Below, piece by piece: positions 23,164 through 34,300 of a DNA stretch of 64,000 nucleotides. Position 1 is the first letter of the stretch. Every line of letters begins with the position of its first letter. Both the position numbers and the translations under genes were made by a program. Origin of the DNA: Amoebophrya sp. A120 (taxonomy: Eukaryota; Sar; Dinophyceae; Syndiniales; Amoebophryaceae); NCBI GenBank assembly GCA_905178155.1, contig CAJINV010000005.1, positions 5,550,279 through 5,614,278 on the forward strand, given 5' to 3'. The notes beneath the pieces were generated by a model that was not told where the DNA came from, did no database searches, and worked only from the letters and a program-made list of their open reading frames with translations.

Positions 23164-26100
23164 ATGTCGGCGTTTTCCAACATTGCACCAAGCCAAGCAA
23201 CGATCTCGTCTTGTGGAGCAGCTGTTTCCGGTGGTCCTGGTCGTCACGACAAGATGCGGACTCTACCACCCAATCTCAAGCTGGCTTGTCGTCTTCTGCT
23301 TGCCGCGGACGTCTTGTCTCCTTGTTTCCTTCATCAAGACGGCAACATTTCTTCTTCTCCCACTGGAGGCCTCTTCGCAACGGGGGTCACTGCGAGAGCG
23401 ATTGGGAGTTATGCTGACGCGCCCACCTCCTATGCAGGAAACGACCAGGGCCAAGCTCGTGTCCGCACCGACGTAGGAGAAGTCTCATCGGGGGAGCTGC
23501 TCCGCCCGAACTTACATGCGGACGCAGGGCAGATTGTTCCAGAAGTGCTTGGTCATCCAAAAGACCATCTTACTCTTCCACAAGCGTCCGTGGGTGCCGG
23601 GTTGCCAGGAAAACCAGCACAAGGTGTTGAGCCAGCTCCCAAGAAGCGGGGCAAGATCCTACCGTTGAAAAACCAAAAGCTGACCCCCGTCGGTCCCAAG
23701 GCCAGCAGCCCCAAGCTCGACGCCAAGCCAGAAATTACTACACCAAAAGACGGCCGCGGTGGCAGGGGCAGCAGCTCTGACGAGGAATATGTTATGGTCG
23801 ACTCCATCTCGTCCACGCCAGCAGCGTCAGCGACAAAATCTTCCGCGTCATCTCCTCCGACGCCGACCGCGTCGGTTGGTGGTGGCCTCGCTTCGCCCGC
23901 TCGCAGCAAGAGTCGAAGTAGGAGCAGCAGTAGGAGCTCCCGTAGTAGCAGTTCATCCCGAAGAACTGCAAATGGAGCAAGACGTTGCTCCCGGTCTTCC
24001 TCTTCCTGCCGGGGAGAAAGATCACTCTCGTCCCGCTCTCGTTCGTCTTCGACGGGCAGGAGCGCGGCTGTAGCAACATCAATCGCCGAACAGCTCAGCA
24101 ACCTCTTCACCTTTAGCCCACTCTTCCAGAGCCGCGGCGAGGGGGAGCCACTGCATGAGGAGCAGCAGCCTTTTGCGTATAATTACCAGCCGGGCCTTGC
24201 GCACAAAACCAGCCAGCAACAACTGGCCGACTAGTTCGACCAGAGTCAGTACTACCATGGTCACAATCTCCGCGTGACACACTGGTACAAGAACTACGGC
24301 CCGAAGGCACACAGGAAGGACCAACTATTCGAGTATAACGACCACTTGCAATACGTATACGAACATCGGAACAACGCAGTGAGGGACTATCTAGCGGACA
24401 TGGCGAAGGAAATCATGAAGACCCTCATGGTAGAAGCCCACCAAGGGAACAAGCTCTTGAAAACAACTGAGAGAACAGCAGGAGGGGCAGCTCCAGTGCA
24501 GAAAAAAAGTACTAGCACCAGACCTACAACAACTGGTGTGAATATGAAACATCAAGCCGTCCTCGCTGCTAAAAATATCCTCGATAAGCTGCGAGCAAAG
24601 AATGACCGCACGCTCTTGCAGCTGTTTGAGACCGACTTTTTCGAACGGAAAGATCAAGATATGGAACTTGCAGCTGCCCCGGACGAGAAAGGGAGAAAGG
24701 GACCACAGCGGGGCCAGGCGTCCCTGGCGTACGCCGATGAAGAGGAAATTCTGGCAGGAAAAGTTGGACGTGACGTCGACGGGAAGGGGACACTGAAGCC
24801 ACCTTCGCTTAATGACATTATCCGGTTGTGTTGGGCACCAGCTGCAGGATCAGGAGAGGAGATGAAGCGACCGGATGTGGATTTCGGTGGAAATGATCTT
24901 CGCGCAAGTGGAGGTCAACAAGATAGTCGCACAAGAGTCTCCTCAACGCCGGCGCGTGCAAGTAGTCGTCCCAAGCCGCCAGCGCGCATGATTATGCACA
25001 ACCTGAGTGAAATCCATGACCTCTTCTCCTTCCGGACCCATCCCGCTGTTGTAGATCTTTGGAGGCACCTATCAAGTGTAAAAATGTCTGGGTCTGGAAA
25101 CTTGTGATGCTTTGTGGCATATCATGAGGAGGCCACAATTGCTGGCTCAGCATGACAAGTTTCTGAGCTTCTAGGTGTTGCCTATTCTGCATGACAAACT
25201 ACGTTTCTGCATGACAGAAAAGTGGGGCGCTTTGTCAATGTGCATGACAGATTTAAGAGTCATGCCAAACAAGCACGACAAACATGAATTCTTCAAGACC
25301 CAGACATTTTTACATTTGATAGCACCGCTGCGAAACCGATAGGGAAGGTTTGGTTCAGGACACCCGCTTGGGCTACGCATTTAGCATCTGGAAGGCGCTG
25401 AAAGAGGTGCGGGATGGGGTACTAGTAGGAAACGAAATGATTGGAGGTGGTAGGAGCGCCACCTCTTCTACTATCGGCGAGGAGATTTTGAAGCACTTGA
25501 TTTTGAACGGAGAGGCCGACCGAGTTCCTTTACTTGGCAACCTGCAATTGACCTCCGAATGGCGGCGCACCTACGATGCTGAGCACGCCTCTGGGCAGCT
25601 GTTGCAGAGGCTGGAAGACTGGCACAAAAGATTGGAGCAAGTGTTGGAACAAGAAGGGTCCTTGTCGTCGTTTTCATTCGCCATGCCGTCGTCTGCTGCG
25701 CCGGATGAAGAGCCGGAGGTTATTTCGATTTCCTCTGCCTCTTCGGACTTCGAAGTGCTGAGCAACACCAGTGATGCAAACGATGAGCTGTTAGAAGAGT
25801 TGGAACGGCTTGCCGTTTTGCCCAAGACTGTCGTGCAGAAACTCAGGCAGATGTCTTCGAGGTGGTACCAGCAACCGATCTTGTCTTTCCTTCGCGAGTT
25901 GCAGGACAAAATCGAGAGGAATCTGGAGGACCATGTCTTCGCTTTGCATTACGACCAAGTTGGGACTGACCACTTTGTCCTGCAATACAGTGCGAAAGAG
26001 GACCTTGTTGTGCAGCAACTATCTCAAGCTGCAGCTTCGCGTAAAATAAACGGCGCTACAACCAAGAGCATGGACCTTGTGCAATCCGGGTTTGAGCTCC

Positions 26101-27271
26101 TTCTGGACCAAGTGAAGAGCCAGATGAAGGCCACACGTCTGCGCGAGGGAGACGACGAGGGCGAGGGGCCCTGGGATCACATGCTCTCTAGAAGTCCTTC
26201 AGCGGAGGTCGAGGGAGGCGAGGAAAGTCAAAGTCTTCAGAAGTGGGAAGTGATCGCCGTGGAGCCGTCGTCCTCCGCGTCTTTCGAAGTGATTCTATAC
26301 CGCGAGCAAGACAATTTCTCATCATATAATGGTGGTGCCCCGGAGTTTCTGCTGGCCAAGTTGCAGCTGGTCTTTCTGGAAGACGAGAAGCATGCAAAAA
26401 TGGTGGAACAAATTCAAGCCATTCCGGACCACAAACGGCATTCCGCGGAGTACTTTCTGCAGAATCCGGCTGTGGACTTCACGTCGGGCAGGAACCACAT
26501 GCAGTTTGGGCAGCGTGTGAAACCGACACCGAAGCTATCAAAATGAAAAATCCCCCCACCCCATATCAAAACGAAGTTTGTGATGCTGGATTTGCGTACA
26601 CAAATCCGATTTGTCTTGCTGGAGAGGACTGCAGGCCCATATCAAACCTGAGCAGAGAGGTTTTGGGCTAGGCTCTTAGCAAGAGAAATGTCTGCGCTGT
26701 AGGCCCAACAGCATCACAAATCGCCTGCATGAAGCGGCGGAGCCTGTGGAGTTGCCTTCTTGCAAGACAGAGATGATTTGTGGTCGCAAATCAGCATGGC
26801 AGATTTTCTGCTACGTCGTACCTTTACGATATGGGGAGGGGGCGTTTTTCCTCACAATAGAAGCGAGTTTCTTGCCCGGCACAAAATAAGCGGTACCAAC
26901 TGACTGCGGTGAAACTGGAACTCCAGTGGGAGCTTGGTGCTCTTATGATCCCAGGTAAGAGCAAAGGCGTGTCGGGCCAACATCTGTTTGACAAAGCCGA
27001 ATACTTACAAAGACGGGAGAAGATACAGAACAAGCGGGGTGGGCTGAAGAAAGGCCAGGAGCTGAATTACCCGGCTGCCGATGATGGGATGTTCTGGTCC
27101 GATGCGTTCACTGCGTCATTTGTGGTGACACCTACAACTAGTACTCGTGCGGATTCTTCTAGCGATAAGGTTGTTCGGCCAACTTTCGTAGCACATCAGC
27201 ACCGCACGGCGTCGGACCTCATGCAGATATTTTCGAAAAAGGGGAAGACCGAGCAGCAGTATCGGTATTAG
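23164..27271 (+). CDS. Unknown protein with one in-frame TAG
   Basis: Exons 23164-25069, 25327-26535 and 26865-27271 form one frame of 1,174 codons including the final stop, broken only by TAG at 24232-24234. I do not recognise it. Residues 31-55 (MRTLPPNLKLACRLLLAADV) resemble a signal peptide if translation began at that Met. An Arg/Ser-rich tract near residues 250-310 (SRSRSSSRSSRSSSSS) is like SR-protein tails. The TAG lies just beyond it. The part after the TAG is the better structured: helices with aromatic residues (THWYKNYGPKAHRKDQLF, YEHRNNAVRDYLADMAKEI), later long amphipathic helices and an acidic middle. Both introner junctions restore this frame. The TAG could be readthrough, a null allele, or a boundary between two genes. 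Confidence 0.65.
25070..25321 (+). mobile_element. Introner family A (252 bp)
   Basis: TSD GCACC exact. Ends carry AAAAATGTCTGGGTCTGGAA and its complement. Phase 1. Confidence 0.9.
26536..26859 (+). mobile_element. Introner family F (324 bp)
   Basis: TSD GAAGC exact. Ends TATCAAAATGAAAAATCCCC and its partner GGCGTTTTTCCTCACAATA. Phase 1. Confidence 0.9.
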
Positions 27272-28327
27272 GTCCTCGTTGAAGATCTCTCATGGAACAC
27301 AGACGAAAGTGATCCTTCATTTACCTATAGATACAACTAGGCTACGCGAGTACGAATCAGTATTATAATGCTGATGTTTTTTCCGTACTTCTCCTTAGTG
27401 ATTGAGTAGCACTACAGTACTCCATCCATTTTTTTTTGTTTACAGGCCGCTTCTTCAGGTTTTCTATTTCTATAATCCTTTAAAATGTTGCACAAGCTGC
27501 TTGTGGAGGAGCAGAGGCGACTCTGCTCAATGCAGCACGAAAGCAGAGCCTACTAGTGAGCCCTAAGCAACGCGCTACCGCGCGATTTTGTTGTAAAGGA
27601 AAAGCGGCTCTCCAACAGCTTTGATGTTTTGTTCCCTTTGTTTTGCGGGAAAGAAATCAATGCATGCTTGAGTCGGATGAAAGAAGCTGAGCAGCTTTAT
27701 GTAGTTTTTCTGAAAGATCACTTGACTACATTTTATTGCTGTGGTGAGGCGGGTAGTATTTTGATCGAGGAGATGAAACGACGGACATCATGCAGCCCGT
27801 CCAAATCGTATTTGTAGGGTGCTGGATTGAAGAGCAATCGTGTATGATTTTTTACTTTTTTATCCTGAAGAAGAAGAGCTTGAACTTGTCGTGAAAGAAG
27901 TGATGAGCAGGCAGGAAAATGCCGAGGAAAAATCCATCCGACAATCGAGATGAACAAAATTTAGAAAGTTGCTATTGGAGAAGAAATAGCACTACGCACT
28001 TTACCGCTCGCTTAAGGGCGGCTCTACTACACATGCGCAAACGCAAAGAAACCACGTCTCTACAACCACTGGGTTCGTATGTGCTGAAAGAATACGTGTT
28101 GGGTTTGTAGTTTCATCGTCGTGGACGGACGAGGTAGAATAGACTTACTTTGAGCAGGCTTTTGGTGCTGCAGCGTGAGAATTTAATACCTGTTGATCAG
28201 AGACGAGCGACGAGAGAATAAAAATCTGAGTGTCATGTTCGTTCTAACGCATGTACATGTTCATCACCTGTGAAAAAAGATCAAGATGTGTTTGATCTGA
28301 GTAAAGAAATACAAAACAAAGAAAAAA
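27272..28327. other. Intergenic, no gene seen
   Basis: 1.06 kb. AT-rich, with short frames only. Confidence 0.65.
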
Positions 28328-31300
28328 ATGAAGGAGGTTGTCTACGACAACTACCGACCAGACTGGTGGTCTGCGACTACTGCCACAGGAGAACAACAAG
28401 CGACCTCCTCAGCTGGTGGTTCTTCAACATCCGCCTCGGCAACGACCGGAGCAGTACTAGATCCTGCTATCGCCTTGGCGGATCAAGATCCCGACGCGGA
28501 CCTCCCCCGCGATCTGCATCTGTACCTGCATGGCGAGTGGAATTCGGATTTCGACCCGGAGCACAGCCATCTCTACCAAGTTGCGAAAGAGATTTACGCG
28601 CAGCAGCACCAGGAGAATTTGCGAAAAGAATCCTCCAAACCCTCCGCCATAGAAGCGCAGAACAGAACAAAGCGATTGGAACAGGCGGTGGGCGGAACAA
28701 CAGGAACTAGCCCCACAATTTCTGGTCGTGCTACAGAAGACCACGTAGTTGACCATCATGCTACAGATCACGCGAGCTTTGCTCCCGTACAAGTAGCTTC
28801 CGACCCAACCCCACGGCGCACGCCCCAAGTCGCGCCAGCGAAGAGCGCGGCGGCACTGGCGATTGAGTCGCCGCCGGTACCGCCGGGGTTGATGCCGAGT
28901 GGGGACCACGAAAGGGGTTCTTTACCACGACCTTTGAAAAGCTTTGCGCTGACAGCAGATGGGGAGCATGAGCAAGGGGAAGGGGAATCACTACAGGCCG
29001 CACCCAGCGCAACCTCCCCCCTCGCGTCTTCTTTTCAATCTCTGATGCAGGGCTTGGAAAAGGGCCGGGACGCGCTGCTGCAGGGGTTTGCGGAGCTGAA
29101 TGCGGGCGGCGGGGACGAGGACCATGCACAGCACTCACCATCAAACTACTTCTCGAAAAAATCCATTGGAGGTGACTATGGATTGAGCGAGGGGGATCCG
29201 ATCGTGTTAGCGACCGCGATGAGAACGAACCCGGGTGGTGCATCAACTACAACTATGCCTGCTTCTACAACGAAATTAGATTTAGGCAGCACGGTAGATC
29301 AGCAACAAGCACCCGGTCGTCCCCCCGGCGCAACCAGCTTGAGCACGAAACTGTCCACAGCGATAGGGCCGACGCCCTCGGATCTCTCTATGGGGTTCTC
29401 AAACTACGTTACATTCTCAACTGTATACATGAATTTCTAATGCAAGAATAGCACAGGTCAGAGGGAGAGCCTTGCGCGTCTTGCATTACAGATTTGGCGC
29501 GGATTCTAGTGCTATTATTTAGCCCTCCGATAATTTGTCATGCGAAGCAGCTTCATCGTCTGGGCGGCTGGCGGCTCATGGTCATTTTGCATGACAAATC
29601 ATGCAACAGTTGAGATGAGTGTAACGCTTGAGAGCTCCATACTCTCTCGCCACAGAATCCCGACCAGCATCACCGCGGTGTGTTCCCACGCCAGGGAGTC
29701 GGTCGTGTTGTTCGAAAAGCAGGGTAGCTCCTCTCGCACCAGCAGTGGTAGTTCGTCGACATCCTCTTCTACTGTCCCACTATACTGGAGCGCCCCGTCC
29801 TGCATGGAGACCCTGCACTGTCCCGCGACAAAATCGAGGTTCGGAGAAAAAGTCGAAAAAGAGAACAGCGCGGGGTTTGAATTCATCGTGAAAAAGCGAA
29901 CTTCCTCTGCGGAAAGGAAAGGGATTTCGCCCTCGAATCTTGGTGGGGAACTAGATTTCGCCGGGGACAAGGAAAAAAGCTTTCAACTGCGAGATGAAAG
30001 TAATGGTGATCATCAAAACGATAGTACCAGTAGACTCGGCTATGGCGCCTTGGCGCTCAGATCGCGGTCCCCGGATGCTGAAAATGAGGATGAGGGGATA
30101 TTAAACAACTTCTACCCGCCGCTCACCGAAGACGTCCTTCTCTCCCAGCTCCCTCTGCCGGAGCAGAAGCAGCAACGCCTGGTAGCGAATGCAACGCCGC
30201 AGAAGAAGCTCCCCTCCACTTCCAACGCAGTCGTGCACCAAATTACAACGTCGAAGATCAATCCGGAGGACCACTTGGCGAGCAACAGCAGCAAGCTCGC
30301 CTTGTCCGACTTCCCGGTCTACCATGACAAATCGAAACGAAAAACGGTGGTTGTTGCAGACAATTTCGGGTCAGTCCATGAGTTTTTCCTACCGCACCAC
30401 AACGAAGTTAAAAATCCTGTCGCGGATAAACCCGACCCAGATTCATCCGTGGAAATCGGCACGGACAACGATTTCTCCACCACAAGAGGATTTTACACGG
30501 GCGGGAGGATCATGAATTTCGCGCCGAAGTATTTGAAATCGCAGGAGCAATTTTCCCCAAGTTCGAAAATCAAGTACCAGAAAATCTACAAATCCCCCGA
30601 CTGCCTGTACGCTACGGACGCGACCAGGGGATTAGTGGAGCTGGATTTTAACAAAAAGGAGGTGAAGTTTCTAAATTGCGTAGAACGTCGTAGTTGTTGC
30701 AGGCGGCGGGGGCAGGAAGCTGGTGAAAGAACTACCGGGGTGGACGAGCAGGAGCCGATAAAGACCGGGGTGGAGGGGATCCGGATGATTCTCAGCGAGT
30801 ACGACATCGAAGTCGAGGGACACCTGGTGGGACCCTCCTATCTCATGAACAGCGGGATCAAGCTCAGCTTTCCGACCGGGTTCAAGTGCAAGGAGTTGCT
30901 CGAGGCGAAGGAGGCGGTATTCAAAATTCCGAAGGCGAAGGCGGAGTACACGACGTTCCACGATAAGGTGTGCCAGCTCCTGAAAGCGCGCGCCGAGGAG
31001 GCTCTGAAGGGGGTCCGCGATTCCATCGAGCAGGTCCTGGACTACACGAGGAGCATGCAGGAGTTCCTGAGCCGGGCAAGGTATAGCTACTTAGCATTCA
31101 CAGCGTGGTAGCTTCTCGCAGCACCTTCTTGATAATACCGCCCGGCGCTCGGCTCGAAAGACCTAGCGGTCGGCCGGGGCCAGTGCTGGTCGCTGGGTGA
31201 CACAAGCGCGCCGCCTTTCTTAGCAAAAGCCCGCCGACTTTGGCACGGCCTGGGGCGGTCGGGGCTGGTAGCTGTTTCCGTGTGATGGTGATTGGCGCGG

Positions 31301-34300
31301 CGCAGATCAAAAGCCCGTAGGCTTGGCGCCCTGCTTTTGCACCCAGGAAATGCGCATGGGAACGCAGCCGGCGACGCAGCGCGCCCTTTTGTAATCTTTC
31401 AGCCGTTTCATGTGCTTCGATTTTAGTGTGTGCGCTTCTCTTTTCGCTTTGTGTTTCTCTTGCAACTATGGCAAGGGTGGGCAGCCATTCCAATAAAACG
31501 ACAAAAAACAGCAACCGCGCGATCCGGGACAACCTGGAGATCGCACTGCAGGTCTTCGCCAAGGGATCGGACGATTACCAGCGGGCGGCCCGCTGCATAG
31601 CGTATCTCCGGTACACTACGGAAGAGCTCGACGAGGAAGCGATCCAGGCTGGCGAGGAGGCGAAGCTGGAGGCGGCCTATCTCAGGAACAATGTGCCCAC
31701 AAATTACATCTCGCGGCCGCTACTTGCATGCCGGATTCCGTTTTAATGAAAGAGAGCCGTCCTTGTCTCGTTTTGTGGGCCCGTTTTTCCATTGCATAGG
31801 GTGGACACCATCTTTCGGACCGCGTTCGACCGGGTGATGGGGTACGGGTTGTTCTCGGATGCTGGAGTTGCTATGTCCAAGTTGCGGGAGCTGGTGAAGT
31901 ACTCGTTCAAGGACATGCTGAATGACACGGACAAGAAGTTGGAGGAGAGCCTGACTTTGATCGACAAATACACGACCAACGCAACGAAGTTTCTCGATCA
32001 GAATGAGCTGATGTGCCTGACCGCAGTCGCGAAGAACATCACCTCGGCCATCCACCAGAAAAACCGCACCGACCGCGTCGACGACAAGGCCGAGAAGGCG
32101 ACGAAGACCCGGAAGCAGAAGGACGCCGACAAGGCTGCGGTCCCGGCGGCGAAGCGCCAGAAAAACAACGCCGGGGCGGCGCGCATCGCGGCGGCGGCCG
32201 AACTAGCGGAAGACGAGGACAAACACGGGATTAAGGCCGGCGATGACAAGATGTTTGCGGACTTCTTTTCCGACGACTTCGCGCCGTCGCCGAGTGGGAA
32301 GGGGAAGAGCTTGTTCGCGAGCAAGTTGCTCCAGATCAAGAACAAAACGAAGAAATAAATTCAATAGTTCCTAGAAGTTTTCCTTAGATAATTGACGAGC
32401 CCGAAATTGATTCGAATCAAATCAGCAGGCCGCACCTACACAGCAACAGGCGAAGCGCAAAAGGCTTCCACCTAGACAGAGCCCGGAAGGAAAGACCTTC
32501 AAAAATATCTTAGATCGTTGCGGATGAATTTCTGAGGCTCCTACCCAAGCTAGACAAGTCCGGACTTTAGAAAGCCAGGGGCGAAACAACTTGTAAGATG
32601 AACACGGCGAAACCTGTTTTGGTGGTGCTCCGACATGCTCCGTGGCCGGCGACGAAACCTGCAGGCGGGCGTCGTTTCATCTGCGCGCAATGAGGGCGTC
32701 AAAATTTTAAAATCGCTGATATTAATAAGATCATCTTGGGAACTTGGACCTTTTGAGGGCAGGAAGCTGGTGAAATAACTACCGGGGTGGACGAGCAGGA
32801 GGGGATAAGACACGAAATCGGATTCGCCAACGGGATCTGCGCAACGGACCGGCATGTGTTTTTCACGGACAGCATATCCAGGAAGAAACTACACCCAATC
32901 CAGTTTATGCATGACATGCTCATGCATGATTTGCATGACAAATTGGATGTGGATGGGCCTTTTTTTGTGGATACAGCAGCGAGGATATCACGCCGTGGTT
33001 GGTGTATCGAGGGAGAAAAGGTGGAAATAAAGCTGATGGAAGTACTAGCTCGAGTAGTGGAACCCAAACTTCCTCTACGTCAGGAGCAACATCCACTTCC
33101 ACTACCCAAAATAGCAGCACATCATCAACCTCCCTCCACCGCTCCTACGCGATCGAAGAGGCCCTCTCCATGGACATCGCGCGGTGTCAGCCGAAGGGGA
33201 GGCTGTTCTGCTACGACAATGAGACGAAGGAGACGGAACTTTTGAAGTCCGGTCTCTATTGCCCAACAGCGGTAGCCGTCTTGCAGCATCACGGGATAGC
33301 GCAGTCGCCAACAGCGCAGTCGAGAAGTAGCAGTCCAAGCATCCCATTCGCGACACAAGGAGGAACTGCCGTTCTTAACGCTCCTCCTGTGCTAAAAATG
33401 GACCCCCACCATGGGCCCCAGGGGCAGTCGGGGCAGGCCGGGGGGAGTACTGGAACATTATTCCAGTCTCTCGCGCACAATATCAAATGCAAAAATGTCT
33501 GGGTCTGGAAGGATGTAACTTGTGATGTTGCATTTGGATTCTACAAAAATCTGTATTGCATGAACAGCAAAAGAGGCCCAGCTTTTGCGACGGCGAGACG
33601 GCATTTCTCATGCGGTATAGGCATCAGGAAGCCATCACAAAATCTGTGATGCTAGGTCATGCATCACAGACATCAGGAGTCATGCGAAATGTGAATGACA
33701 AACCTTGAATCCTTCCAGACCCAGACATTTTTGCAGTTGATACACAAGATTCACCAGCAAACTGCTTTTCTGTTGATCGCGGAAGCGTCGATATCCAAGC
33801 AAAAAGTGTGTAAGTGTAACTTTTTTGCAGAAACAGCATCACAGATTTGTTTTGCATGACAGAGACGAGAACCTGTGATGCGTAGCTAGTACGCGAAAAC
33901 ACGTATGAAAATTATAGCCTCTGATGCACATCCAGCATGACAAGTGTAACTGTATTGCAACGTCCGCAACATAAAGCTACAGTTACGCGCGTGTTTTCTT
34001 GCATACTCAAAATTGCGGATTGTGAAGTTCAACGTGGTCACGAGAGAGATCGTGTTGGTCATTGCGGACAGATATGAATCGCAAATATGTCCGGGTCTGG
34101 AAGGAAGATGCAAGGTTTGTCATGCTTGTCTGGCATGACTGAAAAGTTTGTAATGCGTGTCCAAGAAGAGAGCCTTTTGCTTGTCATGCAAGCCGCACTG
34201 TTTGTCATGCGGAAAACGCAACACGAAGCCGCGCAAATATTTTTCATGCTTGGCTGTGCATTACGGAGCTCAGCATGACAAGTTTCCAGAGGACCCAGAC

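Larger units (their letters stand above)
30755..32801 (+). mobile_element. 2,047-bp insertion inside the SSL gene
   Basis: This is the segment between the left repeat and the end of the right repeat. Deleting it rejoins the two halves of the propeller at the expected place, between GLVELDF and GFANGI. It contains two GC-rich open frames and no terminal inverted repeats. It differs from introners in size, in the long duplication and in coding content. It could be a mobile element, a duplicative insertion of a host gene, or a long intron with a nested gene. Confidence 0.6.

Noticed and set aside
31098-31562. Minus-strand frame across the insertion in the SSL gene
   Set aside because: It mirrors GC-rich + strand coding sequence and has no motif.
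33477-33660. Open reading through introner ends (for example the MSGSGNL-type tails)
   Set aside because: These tails are translations of family A arms and recur at every copy. They are not protein ends.
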